NCBI RefSeq assembly: GCF_023822045.1
Contig: NZ_CP084712.1
Span: 1,302,001-1,366,000 of the forward strand
Source: Sphingopyxis sp. USTB-05
GTDB taxonomy: Bacteria; Pseudomonadota; Alphaproteobacteria; Sphingomonadales; Sphingomonadaceae
Reading direction: 5' to 3'
Length of the DNA stretch: 64,000 nt
Made by a program: the position numbers and the translations under genes. The notes under the pieces are model-generated. The model did no database searches. It saw nothing but the letters and a program-made list of their open reading frames with translations, and was not told where the DNA came from. This document shows, one piece after another, positions 54,379 to 62,589 of the stretch; the stretch's first letter is position 1; each line of letters starts with the position of its first letter.

Positions 54379-56331
54379 ATGAAGGGGCGATTGTTACTGC
54401 TTATTGGCGCTTGCGTGACCGCACCGGTTGCGCATGCGCAGAATGACGACGTCGCGCGGCGGTTCGGGACATTGGCGGGCGCGACGCAGGTCAGCCTGTC
54501 GCCCGATGGCGAGAAGCTGGCATTTCTAGCGCCCAGCAAGGGCCAGGGGAACGACCTGTATATCGTCGACATCGGCGAGGGGGCGGTGCCCCGGCGCATT
54601 TTGCGTTCGAGCGGCGATCCCGAAATCCTGTTCTGGTGCAAATGGGCGACCACCGCGCGTCTGGTCTGCGAAATCGGTGGCCGGGAAAATGTCGGCGGCG
54701 ACATCATGGGCTTTACGTCGCTGCTGGGTGTCGACGCGTCCGGCGGCAATGTGAAAACGCTCAGCGCGCGACGCGGGGCGAACGCGATCGGATATGATTT
54801 CCGGGGCGGCGAGGTGATCGACTGGCAGCCGAGCGCTGAAGGGGATTTGCTTATAACGCGCAGCTACGTTCCGGAAGCCGGCTCCACGGTGATCCGGAAA
54901 GACGGCGAGGGACTCGGCGTCGATCTGGTGAAGGCTACCGACGGATCGGCCAAAACGGTCGAAAAACCGCGCCGGGATGCGATAGAATATGTATCGGACG
55001 GGAAGGGGCAGGTTCGGATCATGGGCCTCAATAGCCCGACCACATATCGCGGCTATGCAGACCCGCTGGTGCGCCACATGTTCAGGCGTAAAAATAGCCG
55101 GGATTGGGAACAATTGTCCTCGTACGACACCCTGTCAAGGAAGGGCTTTTATCCCTATGCTGTTGATATCACCACGGATCGTGCGATTGGATTCGCGAAC
55201 GTCGACGGACGTAGAGCCATCGTTGCGCTAAGTCTGGATGGAACCGGAAAGACCGAGGCACTGTTCCGCCATTCCGAAGTGGATGTCGACGAACTGGTTC
55301 GCGTCGGCCGCGATCAACGCGTTGTCGGGGCGACTTATGTCACCGAGCGGCGCCACATGGAAATCACCGACCCGAAAGTGGCGGCAATGGCGAAGTCGTT
55401 GTCTGGTGCTCTTGGCGGAAAGGACGTATATTTCATCGATGCCTCGGCTGATGAGGCGCATTGGTTGGTTTGGGTCGGCTCCGACATCGATCCAGGCAGA
55501 TATTATCGTTATACCCCATCGTCGAAGCAGCTTCGTCCGCTGCTTGACGAGCGGCCTTTGCTCGCGGACCAAGCCCTGTCGCCGGTGAAGCCTATCCGGT
55601 ATCCCGCATCGGACGGCACGATGATCCCCGGCTATCTGACGCTGCCGCTTGGTAAGGTCGATGCCAAGGGGCTGCCAGCAATCGTCATGCCGCATGGCGG
55701 ACTAGCTGCGCGCGACGAATGGGGATTCGATTGGCTTGCTCAGTATTTCGCCTGGCGCGGCTTCGCCGTGGTCCAGCCCAACTATCGGGGGGCGGCGGGT
55801 TATGGCGATCAATGGTATATGGATAATGGCTTCCAGTCGTGGCGAACGGCTATAGGCGACGTGAACGACGCGGGGCGCTGGTTGCTGACCGAGGGGGCGG
55901 ACCCTGCGAAGCTGTCGATCGTCGGCTGGCACTATGGCGGCTATGCCGCGCTGCAGTCGGGAGCGACCGAGCCCGGCCTGTTCCGCTCGATCGTGGCGAT
56001 CGCGCCGATTACCGATCTTGCGCAGTTTAAGAGCCGGGCGATGAAATTTGCATCAGGCGCCGTTCTTCGCGATTTTGTCGGTTCGGGGCCGCATATCCGC
56101 GAAGGGTCGCCGGCGCAGAATGCTGCTAACATCAAGGCGCCCGTGTTGATGTTCCACGGCACTTTCGACCAGCGCGCCAATATCGAGCAAGCGCGGATCA
56201 TGCGCCGTGCGCTTGCCGACGCGGGTAAGTCGGTCGAACTGATCGAATATCCTGGACTGGCAACCAGCCTGAACGACAGCGAGGCACGCACCGCTATGCT
56301 GGCACGGATTACGCAGTTCCTGCCGCACTGA
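54379..56331 (+). CDS. S9-family (prolyl oligopeptidase-like) protein lacking catalytic Ser and His
   Basis: A 650-residue secreted protein (signal peptide about 1-20, ending AHAQ). A beta-propeller-like half (about 25-400) is followed by an alpha/beta-hydrolase domain with MPHGGLAARDEWGFD and QPNYRGAAGYG as in active S9 peptidases. The nucleophile elbow, normally GWSYGG, reads VGWHYGGYAAL, with Ser replaced by His (codon cac at about 55930). The His region, usually PGLDHxLDDS, reads PGLATSLNDS. The Asp in HGTFDQRAN is kept. The reading frame is intact, so this looks like a maintained pseudoenzyme rather than a decaying gene. Confidence 0.88.
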   Translation: MKGRLLLLIGACVTAPVAHAQNDDVARRFGTLAGATQVSLSPDGEKLAFLAPSKGQGNDLYIVDIGEGAVPRRILRSSGDPEILFWCKWATTARLVCEIGGRENVGGDIMGFTSLLGVDASGGNVKTLSARRGANAIGYDFRGGEVIDWQPSAEGDLLITRSYVPEAGSTVIRKDGEGLGVDLVKATDGSAKTVEKPRRDAIEYVSDGKGQVRIMGLNSPTTYRGYADPLVRHMFRRKNSRDWEQLSSYDTLSRKGFYPYAVDITTDRAIGFANVDGRRAIVALSLDGTGKTEALFRHSEVDVDELVRVGRDQRVVGATYVTERRHMEITDPKVAAMAKSLSGALGGKDVYFIDASADEAHWLVWVGSDIDPGRYYRYTPSSKQLRPLLDERPLLADQALSPVKPIRYPASDGTMIPGYLTLPLGKVDAKGLPAIVMPHGGLAARDEWGFDWLAQYFAWRGFAVVQPNYRGAAGYGDQWYMDNGFQSWRTAIGDVNDAGRWLLTEGADPAKLSIVGWHYGGYAALQSGATEPGLFRSIVAIAPITDLAQFKSRAMKFASGAVLRDFVGSGPHIREGSPAQNAANIKAPVLMFHGTFDQRANIEQARIMRRALADAGKSVELIEYPGLATSLNDSEARTAMLARITQFLPH

Positions 56332-56340
56332 CGCGCAAAG

Positions 56341-56376
56341 AAAAGGGGGCGGCCCGTTGCCGGACCGCCCCCTTTT
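56341..56376. terminator. Bidirectional intrinsic terminator
   Basis: AAAAGGGGGCGG (56341-56352) pairs with CCGCCCCCTTTT (56365-56376), a 12-bp stem with A/T ends on both sides. It lies nine bases after the S9-like gene and 20 bases from the rpsD stop, so it can end both transcripts. Confidence 0.9.
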
Positions 56377-56396
56377 GAATTCGATAGCGAACTCGA

Positions 56397-57008
56397 TCAG
56401 CGCGAATAGAATTCGACGACCAGGTTCGGTTCCATCTTCACCGGATAGGGCACTTCGTCGAGCGTCGGGACGCGGACATAGGTTGACTTGGTGCCGTCGA
56501 CGGCCAGATATTCGGGCAGGTCGCGCTCGGGCAGGCTCTGGGCTTCGGCGACCAGCGCCATTTCCTGTGCCTTCTTGCCGAGGGTGATTTCATCGCCCGG
56601 CTTCACGAGGCGGCTGGCGACGTTGCACTTCACGCCATTCACATAGACGTGGCCGTGGCTGACGAGCTGACGCGCCGAGAAGATCGTCGGGGTGAACTTC
56701 GAGCGATAGACGACGGCGTCGAGGCGGCGCTCGAGCAGGCCGATCAGGTTCTGGCCGGTGTCGCCCTTCATGCGCGATGCTTCGAAATAGTTCTTCTTGA
56801 ACTGCTTTTCGGTGATGTCGCCGTAATAGCCCTTCAGCTTCTGCTTCGCGCGGAGCTGGATGCCGAAGTCCGACATCTTGCCCTTGCGGCGCTGACCATG
56901 CTGGCCGGGGCCGTATTCGCGGCGGTTGACGGGGCTCTTGGGGCGACCCCAGATGTTTTCACCCATCCGGCGGTCGAGTTTATACTTGGCGCTCTGGCGC
57001 TTCGACAT
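56397..57008 (-). CDS. rpsD: 30S ribosomal protein S4
   Basis: Primary 16S rRNA-binding protein of the small subunit. The 203 residues begin [21 protein letters not shown], include [20 protein letters not shown] (about residues 26-45), the S4 RNA-binding domain [14 protein letters not shown] and [22 protein letters not shown] (part quoted), and end VEFYSR. GGAG precedes the ATG. As usual in alphaproteobacteria it stands alone, away from the alpha operon. Confidence 0.98.
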   Translation of the reverse strand: MSKRQSAKYKLDRRMGENIWGRPKSPVNRREYGPGQHGQRRKGKMSDFGIQLRAKQKLKGYYGDITEKQFKKNYFEASRMKGDTGQNLIGLLERRLDAVVYRSKFTPTIFSARQLVSHGHVYVNGVKCNVASRLVKPGDEITLGKKAQEMALVAEAQSLPERDLPEYLAVDGTKSTYVRVPTLDEVPYPVKMEPNLVVEFYSR

Positions 57009-57031
57009 ATGTCGTCTCCAATATGCTGTGT

Positions 57032-57089
57032 GCCGAAGGATTTCGGCTTGTTCCCGGGTCGCACCATATGGAGATTTCCATATGCGACC
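57032..57089 (-). promoter_or_regulatory. Hairpins in the rpsD leader
   Basis: In the leader before rpsD a perfect 8-bp inverted repeat CATATGGA (57065-57072) / TCCATATG (57077-57084) with a 4-base loop is flanked by GGTCGC and GCGACC, giving a long imperfect stem from 57057 to 57089. A second small hairpin, GCCGAA/TTCGGC, is at 57032-57047. Ribosomal protein S4 often represses its own translation through leader RNA; that this does so is inference. Confidence 0.45.
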
Positions 57090-57209
57090 GCCGCTTCACC
57101 GGGGTGCGGGGTCCATTGCGAAGGCGCGCGGTTAGACGGGCAGGGGCGTAAAGTCAAGCATCGAGCGGCCCGCTCGACAGCGGCGAAAAAGCCGCTAAAG
57201 GCAGCGCGC

Positions 57210-57524
57210 ATGACGTCCGCCAAACTTCCCGAACAATGCGAAACGATGATCGATGTCCGCGCCGGCGTCGACGAGGTCGACCGCGCGCTCGTCGCGCTGC
57301 TCGTCCGCCGCTTTGGCTATATGGATGCCGCAGCGCGCATCAAGCCCGATCGCAGCGCCGTCCGCGACGAAGTGCGCAAGGCCGAGGTGCTCGACAATGT
57401 CGCGCGCGCGGCCGAGATTGCAGGGCTGGAGCCCGAGCGGCTCCGCGCGGTGTGGAACGAACTGGTCGAACAGTCGATCGCCTATGAGGCGGTCCGTTGG
57501 GAACAGCTTCGCGCCGATAGCTGA
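57210..57524 (+). CDS. Chorismate mutase (AroQ class)
   Basis: A 104-residue all-helical chorismate mutase turning chorismate into prephenate for Phe/Tyr synthesis. The three-helix AroQ pattern is seen: VRAGVDEVDRALVALLVRRF (about residues 16-35), ARIKPDRSAVRDEVRKAEVL (the active-site Lys/Arg segment) and WNELVEQSIAYE (C-terminal Glu/Gln). Its length suits a stand-alone enzyme. The start at 57210 is preceded by AAAGG; the frame extends upstream through the rpsD region but without a sensible start. Confidence 0.9.
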   Translation: MTSAKLPEQCETMIDVRAGVDEVDRALVALLVRRFGYMDAAARIKPDRSAVRDEVRKAEVLDNVARAAEIAGLEPERLRAVWNELVEQSIAYEAVRWEQLRADS

Positions 57525-57534
57525 TCTGTCCAGC

Positions 57535-57759
57535 TTAGTCGGTGTTGCTTGCCGCCGGCTTTTCGCTGCTTGCCTCTACAGCCTCTTCTTTCGGCTTCGC
57601 CGGTTCGACGACACGGCATACACGCTGCGAGAGGCGACTGCCTATGCCGCCTTCCACCTGCTCGCAGACCTTTCTGGGCTTTGCGGGCTTGGCAGGGGGT
57701 TTGTCGGTTCCGTTCGCTGAGGCCGATGCCATCGCCAGCGAAATTAATATGGAGAACAT
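57535..57759 (-). CDS. Small secreted Cys-pair protein A
   Basis: A 74-residue protein with a short signal-like N terminus (MFSILISLAMASASA), a Lys/Pro-rich spacer and the block KVCEQVEGGIGSRLSQRVCR. The two Cys are spaced so that a disulfide could close a small loop with GSR in it. A tail rich in Glu, Ala and Lys follows. It shares the C...GS(x)R...RVCR motif with the protein at 58570. No function known. Confidence 0.6.
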   Translation of the reverse strand: MFSILISLAMASASANGTDKPPAKPAKPRKVCEQVEGGIGSRLSQRVCRVVEPAKPKEEAVEASSEKPAASNTD

Positions 57760-57824
57760 AGGGTTATTCGCTCCTTAAAGGATGCGACTTTCTATGCGCA
57801 TTTTGGGGCGCGGCCAAGAGGCTG

Positions 57825-58541
57825 TTATCGCGCCCTTGGCGTGCGGCCCAGCGATGTAATGATCCCGTGCATCATCCGGATGTCGTTATACGACCAGCCG
57901 GTCTTGGTGAGCGCGGTGCGCAATGTGCGGAGCGTCATTTCCTTGCGCTCGGGCGGGAAAAAATAGCCGCTCTTGTCGAGGTCGCGCACCAGATGCCCGA
58001 TCAGTTCTTCCATTTCGGCGTGCGGCGCGGGCGGGTCGAGCGGCACTTCGGGCGGGCTGGCTAGCGCGACGCCCTTCGACCATTCATAGGCGAGCAGGAT
58101 CACCGCTTGTGCGAGGTTGAGCGAGGCGAATTCGGGATTGATCGGCACGGTCACGATCTTGTGCGCCAAGGTAACATCGTCGGTTTCGAGCCCCGAGCGT
58201 TCGGGGCCGAAGATATAGGCGGAGCGCCCCGCGCTGGCGTGCACCTCGCGCGCGGCGGCTTCGGGGGTCAGCACCGGCTTGGTCACGCCGCGCTTGCGCA
58301 CTGTGGTCGCATAGATGGTCGTGCAGTCGGCGACCGCGTCGGCGAGGGTGTCGAAAACCTGCGCCTCGGCCAGTACGACATCGGCGCCCGACGCTGCCGG
58401 CCCCGCATCGGGATTGGGCCAGCCGTCGCGCGGGGCGACGAGGCGCAGTTCGGTCAGCCCGAAATTGAGCATCGCGCGCGCTGCTTTGCCGATATTCTCA
58501 CCCAATTGCGGGCGAACGAGGACAATCAGGGGTTTTTGCAT
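57825..58541 (-). CDS. TrmJ/TrmH-type RNA 2'-O-methyltransferase (SpoU family)
   Basis: A 238-residue SPOUT methyltransferase. IVLVRPQLGENIGKAARAML (about residues 7-26) is motif 1, YIFGPERSGLETDDV (about 122-136) motif 2 and VPINPEFASLNLAQAVILLA (about 145-164) motif 3, forming the trefoil knot. The TrmJ group methylates position 32 of tRNA. The start at 58541 removes a basic 42-residue upstream stretch that lacks family features. Flanked by two related small secreted proteins. Confidence 0.9.
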   Translation of the reverse strand: MQKPLIVLVRPQLGENIGKAARAMLNFGLTELRLVAPRDGWPNPDAGPAASGADVVLAEAQVFDTLADAVADCTTIYATTVRKRGVTKPVLTPEAAAREVHASAGRSAYIFGPERSGLETDDVTLAHKIVTVPINPEFASLNLAQAVILLAYEWSKGVALASPPEVPLDPPAPHAEMEELIGHLVRDLDKSGYFFPPERKEMTLRTLRTALTKTGWSYNDIRMMHGIITSLGRTPRAR

Positions 58542-58569
58542 GGCGGGACTCAGGACAGCCGTCGGCCTG

Positions 58570-58812
58570 TCAGTGCGAATTGCGCGTTTGCGGTGCGCGT
58601 GTCCGTTCATAATCTTTGCGCGCTTCCTCTTTCTCCGCCTCCCATTGCGCGCGGGTCCGGCACACACGCTTCGAGCGGGCGGGTGAGCCCGTCACGACAG
58701 ATTTGGTGCAGATCAGCTTTTCCTCTTTTGCAGGCGGCGTCTCGCCCGCTTCGGTCGGCGCGGCGGCTGGGGTGGTGGCCGCCGTCATCAGCGCCAGAAA
58801 ATATATGATCAT
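58570..58812 (-). CDS. Small secreted Cys-pair protein B
   Basis: An 80-residue protein with a hydrophobic start (MIIYFLALMTAATTPAAA), then KLICTKSVVTGSPARSKRVCR followed by a helical charged tail (QWEAEKEEARKDYERTR). The C...GS...R...RVCR block matches that of the protein at 57535, so the two are paralogues on either side of the methyltransferase gene. Periplasmic location is likely. Function unknown. Confidence 0.62.
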   Translation of the reverse strand: MIIYFLALMTAATTPAAAPTEAGETPPAKEEKLICTKSVVTGSPARSKRVCRTRAQWEAEKEEARKDYERTRAPQTRNSH

Positions 58813-58948
58813 GAAAAATTCCCGCGCTCGAAAGCGAATGCAAAAAAGATGAGGCCCAATCCTGATGGGACGCCGTTTAACGCAATATGAGGCGTGATGA
58901 AATCGGCCAATCCGCAGGAAATAGCGTTCCTATGTCGGGCGCCCCCGC

Positions 58949-59410
58949 TTAACCGTTACCGAGATCGCCGACCTGACTTGCAAAATCCTCGAAATCCTTG
59001 GCTTCGGTAAAGTCCCGATAGACACTGGCAAAGCGGATATAGGCCACATTGTCGAAGCCTTTGAGGGCCTCCATCACCATCGCGCCGATCTGCTGCGCGT
59101 GCACTTCGCTCTCGCCCGATGTTTCGAGCTGGCGCTGGATGCCCGACACCAGTCGTTCGATGCGCGCGCCGTCGATCGGACGCTTGCGGCACGCGATCTG
59201 GACGCTGCGCATCAGTTTCTCGCGGTCGAAGGGCTCGCGCCCGCCGTCGGCTTTCAGCACCGCAACTTCGCGCAGTTGGATGCGCTCGAACGTCGTAAAG
59301 CGCGCGCCGCAATCCTCGCACTGGCGCCGCCGGCGAATCGCTGCGCCGTCCTCGGTCGGACGGCTGTCCTTCACCTGACTGTCTTCATGTCCGCAATAGG
59401 GGCAGCGCAT
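58949..59410 (-). CDS. nrdR: Transcriptional repressor NrdR
   Basis: A 153-residue repressor of ribonucleotide reductase genes. The N-terminal zinc ribbon has [16 protein letters not shown] and [13 protein letters not shown] (four Cys); the ATP-cone domain begins [16 protein letters not shown] (about residue 50). It completes the order rpiB-glyA-small protein-nrdR on this strand. Confidence 0.97.
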   Translation of the reverse strand: MRCPYCGHEDSQVKDSRPTEDGAAIRRRRQCEDCGARFTTFERIQLREVAVLKADGGREPFDREKLMRSVQIACRKRPIDGARIERLVSGIQRQLETSGESEVHAQQIGAMVMEALKGFDNVAYIRFASVYRDFTEAKDFEDFASQVGDLGNG

Positions 59411-59413
59411 AAG

Positions 59414-59632
59414 TTAGCGTTTCACCCGCATCAGCAATGCGATGAGCGCGCCGCCGAACAGGCCGACGGGCCAACTGAGCGCGTCGAGCAGCAAGCCGAT
59501 TGCCGCGCCGACCGCACCGCCGATCAGCACCGGACGCGTCGAGGGATGGGCCATGCCTTGCTTGCCCATCGCCTTGATCTCTTCGATCGAAAGTTCGACC
59601 AGCGTCGGTTCCTCGGGGTGCTGCCGCGCCAT
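59414..59632 (-). CDS. Small membrane protein (72 aa)
   Basis: Begins MARQHPEEPTLVELSIEEIKAM, a short amphipathic soluble part, followed by HPSTRPVLIGGAVGAAIGLLLDAL and a second hydrophobic stretch, ending in a basic RVKR. Two membrane helices at about residues 32-48 and 50-67. It sits four bases after glyA and three before nrdR, so it is part of the operon. No known function. Confidence 0.7.
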   Translation of the reverse strand: MARQHPEEPTLVELSIEEIKAMGKQGMAHPSTRPVLIGGAVGAAIGLLLDALSWPVGLFGGALIALLMRVKR

Positions 59633-59636
59633 CGCC

Positions 59637-60944
59637 CTATCCCTGATAAATGGGGAAGCGTTCGCAAAGTGCGCGAACGCGGCCGCGGACATTCGCCTCG
59701 ACATCGGCGTCGCCATGTTCGCCCTTGTCGCGCAGCGCTTCGAGCACGTCGGCGACCATGTCGCCGATTGCTTCGAATTCGGCGATGCCGAAACCGCGCG
59801 TCGTGCCGGCGGGCGAACCGACGCGAATGCCGCTGGTCTTAACCGGCGGCAGCGGATCGAAGGGGATGCCGTTCTTGTTGCAGGTGATCGCGCTGCGTTC
59901 GAGCGCCTCGTCGGCGTCGCGGCCGGTGACGCCCAGCGGGCGCAGGTCGATCAGCGCGAGGTGCGTGTCGGTGCCGCCGGCGACGACATCGGCGCCGCGC
60001 GCCTTGAGCCGGTTTGCGAGCGCCTGCGCGTTGGCGATCGTCGCCTTGGCATAGTCCTTGAACTCCGGGCGCAGCGCTTCGCCGAACGCGACTGCCTTTG
60101 CCGCGATGACGTGCATCAGCGGACCGCCCTGCAGGCCAGGGAAGACCGCCGAATTGATGCGCTTCGCGATCGCTTCGTCATTGGTCAGGATCATGCCGCC
60201 GCGCGGACCGCGCAGCGTCTTGTGCGTCGTCGTGGTAACGACATGCGCATGCTCCATCGGCGAGGGATGCGCCCCGCCAGCGACGAGGCCGGCAAAATGG
60301 GCCATGTCGACCATCAACAGCGCACCGACATCGTCGGCAATCGCGCGGAAACGTGCAAAATCCAGCGTGCGCGGATAGGCGGAGCCGCCTGCGATGATCA
60401 GCGTCGGGCGATGTTCTTTCGCCAGCGCTTCGACCTGGTCGAAATCGACGAGATGGTCGTCGGCGCGCACGCCATATTGCACGGCATTATACCATTTGCC
60501 CGACATGGCGGGCGGCGCGCCATGGGTCAGGTGGCCGCCGGCGTCCAGGCTCATGCCCATGATCGTCGCGCCGGGCTTGGTCAGCGCCAGCATGACCGCG
60601 CCGTTCGCCTGCGCGCCCGAGTGCGGCTGAACATTGGCATAGCCGCAGTCGAAGAGCTGCTTTGCGCGGTCGATCGCGAGGGTTTCGACCTCGTCCGACG
60701 GCGCGCAGCCCTGATAATAGCGGCGGCCGGGATAGCCTTCGGCATATTTGTTGGTGAAAACGCTGCCCTGCGCCTCAAGCACCGCCTTGGAAACGATATT
60801 CTCCGACGCGATTAGTTCGATCTGATATTGCTCGCGTTCGAGTTCATGCTTCATCGCCGCAGCGACTGCGGGGTCGACAGTGCCGACGCCGTCGGTGAAA
60901 TAACCGGCCGATTTGATGGGCTTGTCGAGCGTTTCGGTGGTCAT
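59637..60944 (-). CDS. glyA: Serine hydroxymethyltransferase
   Basis: PLP enzyme interconverting serine and glycine and charging tetrahydrofolate with one-carbon units. The 435 residues contain [34 protein letters not shown], and the PLP lysine in [19 protein letters not shown] (Lys about residue 239). Length is normal. It overlaps rpiB by four bases. Confidence 0.98.
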   Translation of the reverse strand: MTTETLDKPIKSAGYFTDGVGTVDPAVAAAMKHELEREQYQIELIASENIVSKAVLEAQGSVFTNKYAEGYPGRRYYQGCAPSDEVETLAIDRAKQLFDCGYANVQPHSGAQANGAVMLALTKPGATIMGMSLDAGGHLTHGAPPAMSGKWYNAVQYGVRADDHLVDFDQVEALAKEHRPTLIIAGGSAYPRTLDFARFRAIADDVGALLMVDMAHFAGLVAGGAHPSPMEHAHVVTTTTHKTLRGPRGGMILTNDEAIAKRINSAVFPGLQGGPLMHVIAAKAVAFGEALRPEFKDYAKATIANAQALANRLKARGADVVAGGTDTHLALIDLRPLGVTGRDADEALERSAITCNKNGIPFDPLPPVKTSGIRVGSPAGTTRGFGIAEFEAIGDMVADVLEALRDKGEHGDADVEANVRGRVRALCERFPIYQG

Positions 60945-61393
60945 CGGCTGGTCTCCAGTTGCGGCGGGTTGGAAAGTTTGTCGACGCGGCGCGCATGGCG
61001 GTCGTCGGCGAATTCGGTGGTAAGGAAGGCGTCGAGGCAGGCCTTGGCCATGTCGATGCCGGTCAGGCGCGCGCCCATCGCGATGACGTTCGCGTCATTA
61101 TGCTCGCGCGACAATTTTGCCGACAGCGGCTCCGACACGAGCGCGCAGCGTGCGGCTGGGTTGCGGTTGACCGAGATCGAGATGCCGATACCCGATCCGC
61201 AAAGCGCGACGCCGCGTTCCGCGCGGCCGTCGGCGATCGCTTCACCGAGCTTGTAGCCATAATCGGGATAATCCACGCTTTCGGGGCCGTTGGTACCGAG
61301 ATCTTCGACCTCATGCCCCTTTTCGCGCAGCCAGTCGGCAAGCACTGCTTTCAGCTCGTAAGCGGCGTGGTCGGAGGCGATGGCGATGCGCAT
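60941..61393 (-). CDS. rpiB: Ribose 5-phosphate isomerase B
   Basis: A 150-residue RpiB/LacAB-type isomerase of the pentose phosphate pathway. [16 protein letters not shown] at the start, [16 protein letters not shown] (about residues 41-56), the catalytic Cys in [17 protein letters not shown] (about 65-81) and [16 protein letters not shown] are all intact. First gene of the rpiB-glyA-nrdR operon. Confidence 0.96.
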   Translation of the reverse strand: MRIAIASDHAAYELKAVLADWLREKGHEVEDLGTNGPESVDYPDYGYKLGEAIADGRAERGVALCGSGIGISISVNRNPAARCALVSEPLSAKLSREHNDANVIAMGARLTGIDMAKACLDAFLTTEFADDRHARRVDKLSNPPQLETSR

Positions 61394-61505
61394 GGTGCGG
61401 CTCCCGCGGGGTCTAAGGGAATCGATGTCGGCCCTTTAGGCGAAGCCGCACGGATTGGCCATAAGCGAGGTGGCAAATTTGTGACTGCGCCGATAAAGGC
61501 CGGCT

Positions 61506-61670
61506 ATGTCCGACACGATCATCTCCATCCTGATGCTGACCGGCGTGCTTTTGACCGGCGGCGCTGTCATCGTTTTTCGCAAGGGCGACCGTCGCCGCGC
61601 GCTGCTGATGCTCGTCGCGGCGTTGGTGATGTTCGCGAATGTCGCGATCTGGCTGGTGCCGGTAAAATAG
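61506..61670 (+). CDS. Small two-helix membrane protein (54 aa)
   Basis: Starts MSDTIISILMLTGVLLTGGA, has a basic turn FRKGDRRRALLM and a second helix ending WLVPVK. The two helices (about residues 5-23 and 31-51) around an Arg/Lys loop, and AAAGG eight bases before the ATG, support a real gene. It lies alone between divergent and convergent neighbours. Function unknown. Confidence 0.6.
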   Translation: MSDTIISILMLTGVLLTGGAVIVFRKGDRRRALLMLVAALVMFANVAIWLVPVK

Positions 61671-61683
61671 CAATGCCCGCCGC

Positions 61684-61699
61684 CCCCGCGAAGGCGGGG
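61684..61699. repeat. Short REP-like hairpin
   Basis: CCCCGC-GAAG-GCGGGG, a compact hairpin in the 43-base gap between the small membrane protein and the convergent hydrolase gene. It resembles the hairpins inside the repeat at 52440-52533 and could terminate transcription. Confidence 0.5.
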
Positions 61700-61713
61700 A
61701 CGACGGGTTTGTC

Positions 61714-62370
61714 TCAGCGGATCGGCGAGTCGGGCGCGAGCCGCATATCCAGATAGTTATCGAGCGACTTCATCAACTGGTCGAGCTCATGCTCGAAAAA
61801 GTGATTGGCGCGCGGAATCTCGTCGTGATGGATCGTGATGCCCTTTTGCGTGCGCAGCTTGTCGACCAGCTTCTGCACCGCGCTGGGCGGCACGATCTCA
61901 TCCTGCCCGCCCGCGACGATGATGCCCGACGAGGGGCAGGGCGCGAGGAAGCTGAAGTCATACATGTTCGCCGGCGGCGCGACCGACAGGAAGCCGCGGA
62001 TTTCGGGGCGGCGCATCAAAAGCTGCATGCCGATCCACGCGCCGAAGCTGAAGCCCGCGATCCACGTTGTCTGCGCTTCGGGATGGATCGACTGGACCCA
62101 GTCGAGCGCCGATGCGGCATCGCTCAGTTCACCGATGCCGTTGTCGAACGTGCCCTGGCTGCGGCCGACGCCGCGGAAATTGAAGCGAAGCACCGCAAAA
62201 CCGCGCGCGACGAAGCTCTTGTACATCGCCTGCGTGATGCGGTCGTTCATCGTGCCGCCGCCCTGCGGATGCGGGTGAAGGATCAGCGCAACTGGCGCGC
62301 GCGGACGCGGCGGCGGCGAGAATCGGCCTTCGATGCGGCCTTCGGGGCCGGGGAAAATGACGTCGGGCAT
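61714..62370 (-). CDS. Alpha/beta hydrolase (dienelactone hydrolase/CocE-like small family)
   Basis: A 218-residue cytosolic hydrolase of the 'PGPEGRIEG' group. It has ILHPHPQGGGTMNDRITQAM (about residues 29-48), RFNFRGVGRSQG (about 61-72), the nucleophile in IAGFSFGAWIGMQL (Ser about 102), Asp in GGQDEIVPP and His in RANHFFEHEL. The start at 62370 removes an upstream extension. Substrate unknown; the family is widespread and often near housekeeping genes. Confidence 0.85.
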   Translation of the reverse strand: MPDVIFPGPEGRIEGRFSPPPRPRAPVALILHPHPQGGGTMNDRITQAMYKSFVARGFAVLRFNFRGVGRSQGTFDNGIGELSDAASALDWVQSIHPEAQTTWIAGFSFGAWIGMQLLMRRPEIRGFLSVAPPANMYDFSFLAPCPSSGIIVAGGQDEIVPPSAVQKLVDKLRTQKGITIHHDEIPRANHFFEHELDQLMKSLDNYLDMRLAPDSPIR

Positions 62371-62515
62371 GGGCGCACCTTTATGTTTTGAGGCTTGCCA
62401 CCGATTCGCCGAAGGGCGGGGTGGCGGAGCGAAGTTGGCGCCTATACAGATAAAAGGTCGCAATATGCAACTTTTGCGAATGATTCGCAATAAGGCGTTC
62501 AATCCCTCCCTCTCA

Positions 62516-62548
62516 ATCGTCACCCTGAGCTTGATCCGGGGTGACGAT
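62516..62548. repeat. REP-like inverted repeat
   Basis: ATCGTCACCC and GGGTGACGAT are perfect 10-bp arms around a 13-base centre (TGAGCTTGATCCG). It lies between the divergent hydrolase and cysteine desulfurase genes. Confidence 0.65.
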
Positions 62549-62589
62549 GATGTCGAGCGCCGCTCGACATCCGCGGCTTTAGCGGGCAG

